Below are positions 47,945-56,516 of a DNA stretch of 61,621 nucleotides, piece by piece. The notes beneath the pieces were generated by a model, which saw only the letters and a program-made list of their open reading frames with translations, was not told the DNA's origin and searched no databases. A program made the translations under genes and the position numbers. The stretch is from Maribacter sp. (lineage in GTDB: Bacteria > Bacteroidota > Bacteroidia > Flavobacteriales > Flavobacteriaceae), in assembly GCA_024643345.1 (NCBI GenBank), contig JAHENB010000010.1:37858-99478 (forward strand), in the 5' to 3' direction. Position 1 is the stretch's first letter. Every line of letters begins with the position of its first letter.

Positions 47945-49219
47945 CTATTTACCCAAATAATCAAGACTCATCTCGGTCAGTGTCTTTACCCCAAGGAGCA
48001 AACCGCTATCATCGATCAAAAAATCCGGGGTATGGTGGGGGTATGATTCCATTGTTCCTGGGGTCATGCCACCCAAGAAGAAAAAGAAACCAGGGACTTT
48101 TTCCTGAAAGAACGAAAAATCTTCCGCTCCGGTAATCGCTTTTTGGGTCTGAACGTTTGCCATGCCTGCCACTCTTTGCATGGTCGGAAGCATTTGGACG
48201 ACCAGGTCAGGGTCGTTATAGGTGATGGCCGTTCCGTTATCAATGGTAATCGTTGCCTCGCCCCGGAAAGCTTTGGCAATGGCGGGAACCATTTCCATCA
48301 TGCGCTGGTTGATGAATTTTTGCATGTCATAGTCGAGGGTTCGAATCGTCCCTATCATTTCAGCACTTTCAGGTATAATGTTGAACCTTACCCCCGAAGT
48401 GATCTTCCCCACTGTAATTACGGCAGGCTCGTCTATTAATTTTGTTTCACGACTTATAATGGTCTGTAAGCCGTCGATGATTTTTGCACTGATCAAAATG
48501 GGATCTACCCCGCCCCAAGGCTGTGAACCATGAGTCTGTTTTCCCATCACGTTGATGACAAACCGTTGGGAGGACGCCATGGTACCGCCCGATTTGTATC
48601 GAATCACCCCAACAGGGGTTTGGGAGTTGATGTGCAATCCGAAAATGGCATCCACTTTGGGATTTTCCAGCACCCCTTCCTTGATCATTAATGCGGCGCC
48701 ACCTTCTTCACCTTCCGGGGCCCCTTCTTCAGAAGGTTGAAAAATAAACTTCACGGTACCTTTTATTTTATCCTTGTTTTTCGACAACACTTCCGCAACA
48801 CCCATCAATATGGCAGTATGGGTATCATGACCGCAGGCGTGCATTACCCCCACGGTTTCCCCTGCAAAATCAGCGGTAACGGTAGATTTAAAGGGCAGGT
48901 CGTTTCTTTCTGTGACTGGCAGTGCGTCGATGTCCGCACGAAGGGCGATTACCTTGCCGGGCCTGTTGCCTTTTAAAATGCCTACCACACCGGTATAGGC
49001 CACCCCGGTCTGTACCTCTATGCCCAAAGATTTTAAATGATTGGCAATTTTTTCCGCTGTTTTGAACTCCCGGTTCCCAAGTTCAGGGTTTTGATGGATG
49101 TCCCTTCGCCATTCAATGACCTTATCGGCTACGGTATTATAATCTTTTTCCAATTTCGGTGCCTGTGCGAAAATGGTAACGGAGGCTAACAAAAATGTTG
49201 AAAGGAGGTATTGCTTCAT
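47945..49219 (-). CDS. M20-family amidohydrolase, secreted
   Basis: A 424-aa metal-dependent amidohydrolase of the IAA-amino-acid/hippurate hydrolase type. A signal peptide (about 1-18, cut near FAQA) precedes the catalytic domain. Metal ligands lie in ACGHDTHTAILMG and PSEEGAPEGEEGGA, with GLHI later; a dimerisation domain is inserted at about 205-320. It probably releases amino acids from N-acyl or other conjugates outside the cytoplasm. It starts 11 bp after the DsrE-like gene, forming a two-gene operon. Confidence 0.92.
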   Translation of the reverse strand: MKQYLLSTFLLASVTIFAQAPKLEKDYNTVADKVIEWRRDIHQNPELGNREFKTAEKIANHLKSLGIEVQTGVAYTGVVGILKGNRPGKVIALRADIDALPVTERNDLPFKSTVTADFAGETVGVMHACGHDTHTAILMGVAEVLSKNKDKIKGTVKFIFQPSEEGAPEGEEGGAALMIKEGVLENPKVDAIFGLHINSQTPVGVIRYKSGGTMASSQRFVINVMGKQTHGSQPWGGVDPILISAKIIDGLQTIISRETKLIDEPAVITVGKITSGVRFNIIPESAEMIGTIRTLDYDMQKFINQRMMEMVPAIAKAFRGEATITIDNGTAITYNDPDLVVQMLPTMQRVAGMANVQTQKAITGAEDFSFFQEKVPGFFFFLGGMTPGTMESYPHHTPDFLIDDSGLLLGVKTLTEMSLDYLGK

Positions 49220-49230
49220 CTTCTTAAATA

Positions 49231-49764
49231 TTAAAATTTGATAAGTTTATAATTTTCGCTTTGCAAATGAATCAAAGCGGTCATGGCCGAAAGGGAAAGT
49301 TGGATGCCAGGGATCAGATCTTCTTTGGGGATATTACGGGCATTTGAAGATTGTCCACAAAAAATGACTTGCCCGCCGGCGTCCAGTAATGCCTGGATCA
49401 AACCTCTATTGGGGTTATCGGTTCCATAATGTCTTTGATAGGCTTCATTGTCCATCACATCTTTTGAGGCCTGGTTGTGCAAGACCAATGCTATTTTCAA
49501 ATTTTCCAATGGGATGCCAACTTGCGCATGCATATTTAAAAATCGGGCCGCCGTCTCGATTCTACCGTTGATCTCGTCATGGGATTCGGGAGAGTCCATG
49601 ATATCGAATACCGCTTTGAATTCTTCGGATGGCTTTATCTTGAAGTCTGCATTTTCTACTTGGTATACTTCCCCAAATTCTGTGATTACGGGGCCTTTTG
49701 ATTTTTTTTGAGCTGAAATGCCAACACTGACCAGGAGGCCGAGAAATAAAGATATGCCCTTCAT
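49231..49764 (-). CDS. Exported DsrE-family protein
   Basis: A 177-aa protein with a signal peptide (about 1-16, GLLVSVGISAQ) and a DsrE/DsrF-like domain. A conserved cysteine is present in GGQVIFCGQSSNARN, the position of the sulfur-carrying Cys in cytoplasmic relatives. The ATG at 49764 is preferred because it gives a proper signal peptide; the longer frame from 49836 would bury it. It is the first gene of an operon with the M20 amidohydrolase. A sulfur role in the periplasm is uncertain. Confidence 0.82.
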   Translation of the reverse strand: MKGISLFLGLLVSVGISAQKKSKGPVITEFGEVYQVENADFKIKPSEEFKAVFDIMDSPESHDEINGRIETAARFLNMHAQVGIPLENLKIALVLHNQASKDVMDNEAYQRHYGTDNPNRGLIQALLDAGGQVIFCGQSSNARNIPKEDLIPGIQLSLSAMTALIHLQSENYKLIKF

Positions 49765-49962
49765 GAGTTTTATTGTGCGCCAAATATAGGAAGACACGAT
49801 AAAAATAAGTTCGAAACCTTCAAAAATTATGAACAATCTTGACGGTGATTAAATAATACAAGCTACTTTTTTGTATCCAAAGCTTTTTTAATAAAAGTAA
49901 TTGAGTTCATTTTAGGTTCAGGCATTTATTGGCTAACTTCACAGATTGAAAAAAGAGAAGGC

Positions 49963-52299
49963 TTGAGCAATTTTATCGATGATTTGAATGAAGCCCAAAA
50001 GGCCCCTGTTTTGCACAAAGATGGTCCCTTAATGGTCATTGCCGGTGCAGGATCGGGCAAAACCCGCGTGCTTACCTATCGCATTGCCCATTTGATGGCC
50101 CAGGGTGTCGATTCCTTTAATATCCTGGCGCTTACTTTCACCAATAAGGCGGCGCGGGAAATGAAAAAGAGGATCGCCCATATCGTAGGAAATTCTGAGG
50201 CAAAAAACCTTTGGATGGGTACCTTCCATTCAGTTTTTGCCAAATTGCTTCGGTTCGATGGCAACAAGCTGGGCTTCCCAAGTAACTTTACGATTTACGA
50301 CACCCAGGATTCCCAAAGGCTTATTTCTGCGATCATTAAGGAAATGGGGCTCGATAAGGATATTTACAAATACAAACAGGTCCAGAACCGAATCTCTTCC
50401 TATAAGAATAGCTTGATAACCGTAAAGGCCTATTTCAACAATCCGGAATTGGTCGAGGCCGATGCCATGGCCAAACGGCCCCGCATGGGCGAGATATACC
50501 AAAATTACGTGGATCGCTGTTTTAAGGCCGGTGCAATGGACTTTGACGATCTGTTATTGCGCACCAATGAATTGCTGACCCGCTTTCCGGAGGTACTGAT
50601 GAAGTATCAGGATCGGTTTCGTTATATCTTGGTCGATGAGTACCAAGATACCAACCATTCCCAATATCTTATCGTAAAGGCCCTGGCCGATCGGTATCAG
50701 AATATTTGTGTGGTAGGGGATGATGCACAGAGTATTTACTCTTTCCGTGGGGCCAATATCACGAATATCCTGAATTTCCAGCGCGATTACGATGATGTGG
50801 CGGTATTTCGTTTGGAACAGAATTATAGGTCTACCAAAAACATCGTCAATGCGGCGAATTCGATTATAGCCAAAAATAAGAACCAACTTGAAAAGGTCGT
50901 ATGGACGGCCAACGATGAGGGGGCCATGATAAAGATCCATCGCAGTCCGACCGATGCCGAGGAAGGTCGCTATGTAGCGGGTTCAATTTGGGAAAATAGA
51001 ATGCAAAAACAACTGCCCAATGGCAATTTTGCCGTATTGTACCGAACCAATTCTCAATCCAGATCGATCGAGGATGCCCTTCGGAAAAGGGATATTCCCT
51101 ATCGGATCTATGGCGGACTTTCCTTTTATCAGCGCAAGGAAATAAAGGATGTTTTGTGTTATTTACGATTGGTCGTGAATCCAAAAGATGAAGAGGCCTT
51201 GGTCAGGGTAATCAATTTTCCGGCAAGGGGTATCGGACAGACCACCATCGATAAATTGGTAGTTGCCGCCAACCATTACAACCGATCGATCATTGAGGTC
51301 ATTGAAAATATTGATAAAATCGATCTCAAAATCAATTCGGGCACCAAATCGAGGCTGCGGGATTTCGTTACGATGATCAAGAGTTTCCAAATCATGAACC
51401 AGTCTTCGGATGCTTTTGTATTGGCCGAGCACGTGGCCAGGAAAACTGGGATTTTACTCGAATTTAAAAAGGATGGGACTCCCGAAGGCATTGCCAGAAT
51501 GGAAAACATCGAAGAATTGCTCAATGGTATCAAAGACTTTGTGGAGGGCCAGAAGGAATTGGCCGATGCCACAGGGGCCCTAGGCGAGTTTTTGGAAGAT
51601 GTGGCCCTTGCTACCGATCTTGATAAAGATACCGGGGACGATGATCGGGTCGCATTGATGACCATCCATTTGGCAAAGGGTTTGGAATTCCCCTATGTGT
51701 ATATCGTGGGGATGGAAGAGGACCTGTTTCCGTCGGCAATGAGCATGAATACCCGTAGTGAATTGGAAGAAGAGCGCAGACTGTTTTATGTGGCACTTAC
51801 CCGTGCCGAAAAACAGGCATATCTTACCTATACCCAAAACCGTTACCGGTGGGGAAAACTGATCGATGCGGAACCGAGCCGTTTTTTGGAGGAAATTGAC
51901 GCCCAATATGTGGAGAACCTAACGCCCTTGGACGGGGGTTATCGGTATAAGCCCTTGATTGATTCGGATATTTTTGGGGAAGTTGACAAGAGCAAGCTGA
52001 GGCACGCGAAACCGAGCAATGGTACTCCACCAAGTACCATCAGGCCCAATGAAAACCAGTTGCGAAAACTGCGCAAACTAAAGCCGGAACTTTCGCGGCC
52101 TTTGGGCAATGCGAATTCCATTGATCCGAACCTTCAGGAAGGAACATTGGTGAACCATACCCGATTTGGCAGGGGGAAAGTTTTGAAGGTAGAGGGTTTG
52201 GGCAATGATAAAAAGGCTGAAATACAGTTCGCCCAGGGCGATATAAAAAAATTGCTCTTAAGATTCGCCAAACTGGAAATCCTTGAGAATAACGACTAA
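49963..52299 (+). CDS. UvrD/PcrA-type DNA helicase
   Basis: A 778-aa superfamily 1 3'-5' helicase used in repair and replication. Walker A is AGAGSGKTRVLTYR, motif II is LVDEYQDTN, motif III GDDAQSIYSFRGA, motif IV EQNYRST, motif V MTIHLAKGLEFPYV and motif VI VALTRAEK. The C-terminal tail (about 660-778) ends in a Tudor-like region (GTLVNHTRFGRGKVLKVEG) typical of PcrA. The start is TTG at 49963; no in-frame ATG is near and the N-terminus SNFIDDLNEAQK matches the family. Confidence 0.95.
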   Translation: MSNFIDDLNEAQKAPVLHKDGPLMVIAGAGSGKTRVLTYRIAHLMAQGVDSFNILALTFTNKAAREMKKRIAHIVGNSEAKNLWMGTFHSVFAKLLRFDGNKLGFPSNFTIYDTQDSQRLISAIIKEMGLDKDIYKYKQVQNRISSYKNSLITVKAYFNNPELVEADAMAKRPRMGEIYQNYVDRCFKAGAMDFDDLLLRTNELLTRFPEVLMKYQDRFRYILVDEYQDTNHSQYLIVKALADRYQNICVVGDDAQSIYSFRGANITNILNFQRDYDDVAVFRLEQNYRSTKNIVNAANSIIAKNKNQLEKVVWTANDEGAMIKIHRSPTDAEEGRYVAGSIWENRMQKQLPNGNFAVLYRTNSQSRSIEDALRKRDIPYRIYGGLSFYQRKEIKDVLCYLRLVVNPKDEEALVRVINFPARGIGQTTIDKLVVAANHYNRSIIEVIENIDKIDLKINSGTKSRLRDFVTMIKSFQIMNQSSDAFVLAEHVARKTGILLEFKKDGTPEGIARMENIEELLNGIKDFVEGQKELADATGALGEFLEDVALATDLDKDTGDDDRVALMTIHLAKGLEFPYVYIVGMEEDLFPSAMSMNTRSELEEERRLFYVALTRAEKQAYLTYTQNRYRWGKLIDAEPSRFLEEIDAQYVENLTPLDGGYRYKPLIDSDIFGEVDKSKLRHAKPSNGTPPSTIRPNENQLRKLRKLKPELSRPLGNANSIDPNLQEGTLVNHTRFGRGKVLKVEGLGNDKKAEIQFAQGDIKKLLLRFAKLEILENND

Positions 52300-52340
52300 A
52301 ATCTAAAATAAATATTAAATTGATTAATGATCATAATGCC

Positions 52341-53240
52341 ATGAAATCAACAAAAGAACGACTCCCAAAAATTTCATTGACAGTCCTGTTTTCAAGCCTC
52401 TTGATCGCTTGCAGCAGTTCAAGTAGTGACGCCTCTGCCCAAGAGGATTTAGCGATGGCGCCGGTAAATGAAATCTTGCCCGATGTGTTTGCAACAGATT
52501 ATTGGAATAATGCAGAGTTGGTATGGCAAGACGAATTTGATGGGGATGCCTTATCTGCAGAGAAATGGTCCTTTGAAACAGGGGCGGACGGATGGGGCAA
52601 TAATGAATGGCAAGACTATGTGGCAAACGATAATGTGGAAGTTAGCAACGGTACCTTGAAAATCATCGCCAAAAAAGTGGGGAGCGGGCAGAAGACGGGT
52701 GATTACACTTCTGCAAGACTCAACAGTAAAAAGACCTTTATGTATGGCAGGATGGAGATCAGGGCAAAAATCCCCGATGATAGGGGAAAAGGAGTCTGGC
52801 CCGCTCTTTGGATGCTGGGCAACGATATACAATCGACAGGCTGGCCCGCATGTGGGGAAATCGATATCATGGAATATGTGAGTTACGACCCCAATACCGT
52901 TCATTTTAGCATACATAGCACCGCCAATAACCATGTGAATGGCACCCAGATCACTTCTGGTCCCGTTGAGCTGATGACCATTGAGGAAGAATTCCACAAT
53001 TACGGCTTATTGTGGACAGATAAGTACTTGAAATTTTATATTGATGATATCGAAAACGTGCAGCTTACCTTTTTCAGGCCCGCGACCTCAAATGCAGAAA
53101 ATTGGCCCTTTTCCAAACCCTTCTATTTTTTAATGAACATCGCGGTGGGAGGCAATTGGGGTGGACTTGAAGGAGTTGATGATTCCATTTTTCCATCGAT
53201 TATGGAAGTGGACTATGTTCATGTATACCAGGTAAAATAA
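52341..53240 (+). CDS. Glycoside hydrolase family 16 lipoprotein (laminarinase-like)
   Basis: A 299-aa surface or periplasmic lipoprotein: lipobox LLIACSSSS with Cys24. The GH16 jelly roll spans about 55-299. The catalytic motif is GEIDIMEY with Glu173 nucleophile and Glu178 acid/base. Substrate-binding GVWPALWMLG and WPACGE precede it, and NIAVGGNWGG follows. This type usually cleaves beta-1,3-glucans such as laminarin. No SusC/SusD or other glycan genes are nearby, so it is a lone enzyme here. The ATG at 52341 gives the best signal peptide. Confidence 0.92.
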   Translation: MKSTKERLPKISLTVLFSSLLIACSSSSSDASAQEDLAMAPVNEILPDVFATDYWNNAELVWQDEFDGDALSAEKWSFETGADGWGNNEWQDYVANDNVEVSNGTLKIIAKKVGSGQKTGDYTSARLNSKKTFMYGRMEIRAKIPDDRGKGVWPALWMLGNDIQSTGWPACGEIDIMEYVSYDPNTVHFSIHSTANNHVNGTQITSGPVELMTIEEEFHNYGLLWTDKYLKFYIDDIENVQLTFFRPATSNAENWPFSKPFYFLMNIAVGGNWGGLEGVDDSIFPSIMEVDYVHVYQVK

Positions 53241-53338
53241 GAGCATTATAAAAGGTCATTGTCCCAAACAATATTGGGCGAAAACAACGTACAGTACAAA
53301 TATTCTAAATTTCACACAACCCGCTTCACCGTATATAA

Positions 53339-53962
53339 ATGGCCAGCTTTATAAAGATTTACGAAGAAAATCCCAATCCCAAAGAAATCGCCCGGGTTGT
53401 CGAAGTTTTGCGCAAAGGCGGGTTGGTAATATATCCTACCGATACCGTATACGGTTTGGGGTGCGATATTACCAATACTAGAGCATTGGAAAGAATTGCC
53501 CGAATCAAGGGCATTAAACTCGATAAGGCCAATTGGTCGTTTATTTGTGCCGATCTTAGTAATCTTTCCGATTATGTAAGGCAAATAGATACGGCCACCT
53601 TCAAAATGCTTAAAAGGGCACTGCCAGGCCCTTATACCTTTATTCTGCCTGGCAACAATAACCTTCCCAAAGAATTCAAGAAGAAAAAAACCGTGGGTAT
53701 TAGGATACCCGATAATCGAATTGCCCATGCTTTAGTGGAAGCTTTGGGAAACCCGATCATCTCTACGTCTATCCATGATGAAGATGAGCTCTTGGAATAT
53801 ACCACCGACCCTGAACTTATTTATGAAAAATGGGAAAAATTGGTCGATGTGGTCATCGATGGTGGGTATGGGGATAATGTGGCCTCCACCATTATTGATC
53901 TTTCTGAAGGGGAACCTCAGGTGATTCGCGAAGGGAAAGGGAGTTTGGATATATTGTCCTAA
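53339..53962 (+). CDS. Sua5/YciO/YrdC-family protein (YciO-like)
   Basis: A 207-aa member of the family that includes threonylcarbamoyl-AMP synthase, first step of tRNA t6A37. The N-terminal nucleotide site is VIYPTDTVYGLGCDI. Several segments (SFICADLSNLSDY, GPYTFILPGNN, TVGIRIPDNRIAHALVEALG) resemble YciO more than TsaC/YrdC. Whether it makes t6A or has another role cannot be told; a TsaC could lie elsewhere in the genome. It stands alone between GH16 and a terminator shared with ompA. Confidence 0.85.
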   Translation: MASFIKIYEENPNPKEIARVVEVLRKGGLVIYPTDTVYGLGCDITNTRALERIARIKGIKLDKANWSFICADLSNLSDYVRQIDTATFKMLKRALPGPYTFILPGNNNLPKEFKKKKTVGIRIPDNRIAHALVEALGNPIISTSIHDEDELLEYTTDPELIYEKWEKLVDVVIDGGYGDNVASTIIDLSEGEPQVIREGKGSLDILS

Positions 53963-54028
53963 GCATTACCTTATTCCAGGCAGTTTAAGAACCGTCTCTG
54001 ATTCTTGTTTCCAACACCATATAAAACA

Positions 54029-54055
54029 AAAAGTGCGCCCAATGGGCGCACTTTT
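54029..54055. terminator. Bidirectional terminator between Sua5-like and OmpA genes
   Basis: AAAAGTGCGCCC (54029-54040) pairs with GGGCGCACTTTT (54044-54055) across a 3-nt loop: 12 bp, GC-rich centre with A/T ends that serve as U-tracts on either strand. The two genes converge on it. Confidence 0.85.
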
Positions 54056-54075
54056 AAGATAAGCTATTTTATCTG

Positions 54076-54927
54076 TTATTTATTGATCGCAGGGTCTTTC
54101 ATGCCTTCTTCGATCATGCTATAGAACTGATCCAGTTTAGGTAATACCACGATACGGGTCCTTCTGTTTTTTGATTTATCGGTTTGCGAAACGGGAATGT
54201 ATTCGGCACGTCCTGCAGCGGTCATGCGCTTAGGATCAACCTTATAATCGTTTTGAAGAATACGAACAACTGCAGTGGCTCTTTTTACGCTCAAATCCCA
54301 GTTGTCTAACAATACTCCGCTACGGTAGGGCACATCATCGGTATGGCCTTCAACCATGAATTCAAAATCTGGTTTGTTGTTGACCACCTGGGCCACTTTG
54401 CCCAAAACTTCTTTGGCCCTGTTGGTAATGTTATAACTTCCACTGCTGAACAACAATTTATCGGAGATGGAAACAAAGACCACACCTTTTTCCACACTGA
54501 TTTCGATATCCTCATCATCCAAGTTGCCAAGTACGCCTTTCAAACTCTGAACCAAGGAAAGGTTAACAGAATCCCTACGGGTAATGGCATCCTGTAATTT
54601 TCTGATGGTCAAATCCTTTTCTTGAAGGCTCTCCAACGATTTTTCTAGGTTCTCGGCACCTTTTGTAGTTAAGGTGGTAAGATTGCCCATATTGTTGATC
54701 AATTCTTGGTTATTGGCTTTAAGGAAGGCATTTTGGTCTTCCAAAGTTTTCATTCTTGAAGTGGCGGTCGCCTTTTCTTCAAGGCAGGTGTTCAACTTCA
54801 CAGTTGCCGAATTTAAAAGGTCCTGTGTTTCCTTGGCTTTGGCCTCTAGATCGGCATACTTCTTTTGCGATACACAAGAAGATAACAATAAAGCGATTCC
54901 AAAAAAGCCTAATACGATTTTTTTCAT
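54076..54927 (-). CDS. OmpA-family outer-membrane lipoprotein
   Basis: A 283-aa lipoprotein (lipobox LLLSSCVS, Cys18) with a long coiled coil (about 22-130) and a C-terminal OmpA domain (about 155-275). The peptidoglycan-binding motif is intact: FMVEGHTDDVPY, NWDLSVKRATAVVRIL and KSKNRRTRIVV. It links the outer membrane to the cell wall. A paralog with a broken motif lies at 46918-47718. Three short repeats with promoter-like sequence lie just upstream. Confidence 0.93.
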   Translation of the reverse strand: MKKIVLGFFGIALLLSSCVSQKKYADLEAKAKETQDLLNSATVKLNTCLEEKATATSRMKTLEDQNAFLKANNQELINNMGNLTTLTTKGAENLEKSLESLQEKDLTIRKLQDAITRRDSVNLSLVQSLKGVLGNLDDEDIEISVEKGVVFVSISDKLLFSSGSYNITNRAKEVLGKVAQVVNNKPDFEFMVEGHTDDVPYRSGVLLDNWDLSVKRATAVVRILQNDYKVDPKRMTAAGRAEYIPVSQTDKSKNRRTRIVVLPKLDQFYSMIEEGMKDPAINK

Positions 54928-54964
54928 AAGTATTGTAATGATTAAAATTAAAGATTGTTATTGT

Positions 54965-55032
54965 TCAAAATTGGTTAAATCAAGCGTCAAAATTAGATAA
55001 TATGTAACCTGTGACGCTTCAAAATTAGTTAA
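54965..55032 (-). promoter_or_regulatory. Triple repeat with dyad upstream of the ompA-family gene
   Basis: TCAAAATTRGWTAA occurs at 54965-54978, 54987-55000 and 55019-55032; on the minus strand copies 2 and 3 contain TAATTTTG, an exact TAnnTTTG -7 box. Superimposed is a dyad AAGCGTCA (54982-54989) / TGACGCTT (55012-55019). This suggests multiple start sites or a regulator-binding array for the OmpA gene; the dyad might also end the upstream glycosyltransferase transcript. Confidence 0.5.
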
Positions 55033-56030
55033 TCTTTTACTAATTCGTTAAAAACTGTTACCCTATTTACGAAGTGTGACCACACAATGGATTTAACAAA
55101 GGCATATTTTTTAATATAATTGTCCCTTTCACGTTTGCGGTACATCTTGCCAAACTGTCTGTAAAAACTGAGGTGGGCCCGCAAAATGGCGGCACAGTGG
55201 TTGAATTTGAATTGCGCCACGAACCGTAAGGCGGCGAGTGCATCCAGCATCAATCTAATGAAAATTATCACAAAAGCCTTTCGTCTTGGCAAATTTTTAG
55301 TGATGGTAAAGAGGGAATTCCTGAAATTGAGATAGGTTTTTTTCGGATTCATGTTGCTGAGTGTGGACCCACCAAGATGATATACCGAAGAAAGACCAAC
55401 ATAATATACCTTGTAACCTAGGTTCTTCGCGCGCCAACAAAGGTCAACTTCCTCCTGATGGGCAAAATAATCCTCATCGAAACCGCCCAATGCTTCGAAC
55501 ACCGATTTTCTGATGAACATGCACGCACCGGTCGCCCAAAATATTTCCCTGGTATCGTTGTATTGGCCCTTGTCTTCTTCCAAGGCCTGGAAAATGCGTC
55601 CGCGGCAAAATGGATAACCCAGTTGGTCGATAAATCCGCCTGCAGCACCGGCGTATTCAAAATGATCCTTCTTTAAAAGATCCAATATTTTGGGCTGAGC
55701 GATCGCCACTTCGGGGCTTTGGGCAAAAAGTTCCAAAATAGGTTCCAACCAATTTTCAGTGACCTCCACATCGGAATTCAGCAAACAGAACAAATCGGCT
55801 TGCACCTGTGTCAACGCATCATTGTAACCTTTCGCAAAACCCCCATTGTTGGCGTTCTGTATAATTTTCACGAATGGAAAGTGGCGCTTCACAAAAGCGA
55901 CCGAGCCATCGGTCGAATGGTTATCGGCCAAATAAATATCGGCCATGCCCGAATATTGCACCACAGAGGGAAGATATTGCTCGAGCAGTATTTCCCCGTT
56001 CCAGTTGAGTATGACGATAGCGACTTTCAA
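55029..56030 (-). CDS. Glycosyltransferase family 2
   Basis: A 333-aa GT-A fold enzyme acting on sugars in the cytoplasm. The N-terminal VAIVILNWNG, the nucleotide/metal region LLNSDVEVTENWLEP and the acceptor motif EDYFAHQEEVDLCWRAKNLGYKVYY are typical of rhamnosyl/dTDP-type GT2 proteins. The C-terminus is rich in basic residues. Its sugar and acceptor are unknown. It lies 12 bp after the HsdR-N gene on the same strand. Confidence 0.9.
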   Translation of the reverse strand: MKVAIVILNWNGEILLEQYLPSVVQYSGMADIYLADNHSTDGSVAFVKRHFPFVKIIQNANNGGFAKGYNDALTQVQADLFCLLNSDVEVTENWLEPILELFAQSPEVAIAQPKILDLLKKDHFEYAGAAGGFIDQLGYPFCRGRIFQALEEDKGQYNDTREIFWATGACMFIRKSVFEALGGFDEDYFAHQEEVDLCWRAKNLGYKVYYVGLSSVYHLGGSTLSNMNPKKTYLNFRNSLFTITKNLPRRKAFVIIFIRLMLDALAALRFVAQFKFNHCAAILRAHLSFYRQFGKMYRKRERDNYIKKYAFVKSIVWSHFVNRVTVFNELVKD

Positions 56031-56042
56031 AATGATGGTAAA

Positions 56043-56489
56043 TTAACGGCGAAATTCAGGAACATCTTTTATAAAAGTGTATTTTTCTTGCTCATAGTCC
56101 ATTCGACAATAATAATGATCGATCCCGTTGGTAACCATTAAGAGCTGTGCATTGAGTTTCATGTTGTACCGGGCGATCTGGTCAAAGACCTGCTGATCGA
56201 TGTTCACCGAAGGGGCCTTGCATTCCACCAAAAGATCGATTTGGCCACTGGACTTAAAGATCACCACATCGTATCGTTTTTTGATGGCGTTCACCGTCAG
56301 TTGCTTCTCCACGTTGATAAGGCTTTTGGGATACTTTTTTTCTTCCATCAGAAAATGCAAAACATGCTGGCGCACCCATTCTTCGGGCTGTAGTACGACA
56401 AACTTTTTGCGGATCACATCAAAAATATGGATTTTATTTTCGCTACTTTTGAGTCGAAAGCCGTAGTTGGGAAAGTTGAGCGCTTGCAT
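56043..56489 (-). CDS. HsdR N-terminal-like PD-(D/E)XK domain protein
   Basis: A 148-aa stand-alone domain resembling the nuclease domain of type I restriction subunit R. The core motif is visible as RYDVVIFKSSGQIDLLVECKAP (Asp, then E-x-K) followed by DQIARYNMKLNAQLLMVTNG. No helicase, HsdM or HsdS genes are nearby, so it is not a restriction system. The ATG at 56489 is preferred, leaving 27 bp to the divergent holA start. It is co-directional with the GT2 gene. Its function is unknown; the pairing with holA is recurrent in flavobacteria as far as I recall. Confidence 0.83.
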   Translation of the reverse strand: MQALNFPNYGFRLKSSENKIHIFDVIRKKFVVLQPEEWVRQHVLHFLMEEKKYPKSLINVEKQLTVNAIKKRYDVVIFKSSGQIDLLVECKAPSVNIDQQVFDQIARYNMKLNAQLLMVTNGIDHYYCRMDYEQEKYTFIKDVPEFRR

Positions 56490-56516
56490 GGTGCAAATTT
56501 GATGATTTTTTTTGGG

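Noticed and set aside
56043-56489. Type I restriction system
   Set aside because: Only a short HsdR N-terminal-like domain is present; no HsdM, HsdS or helicase part is nearby.
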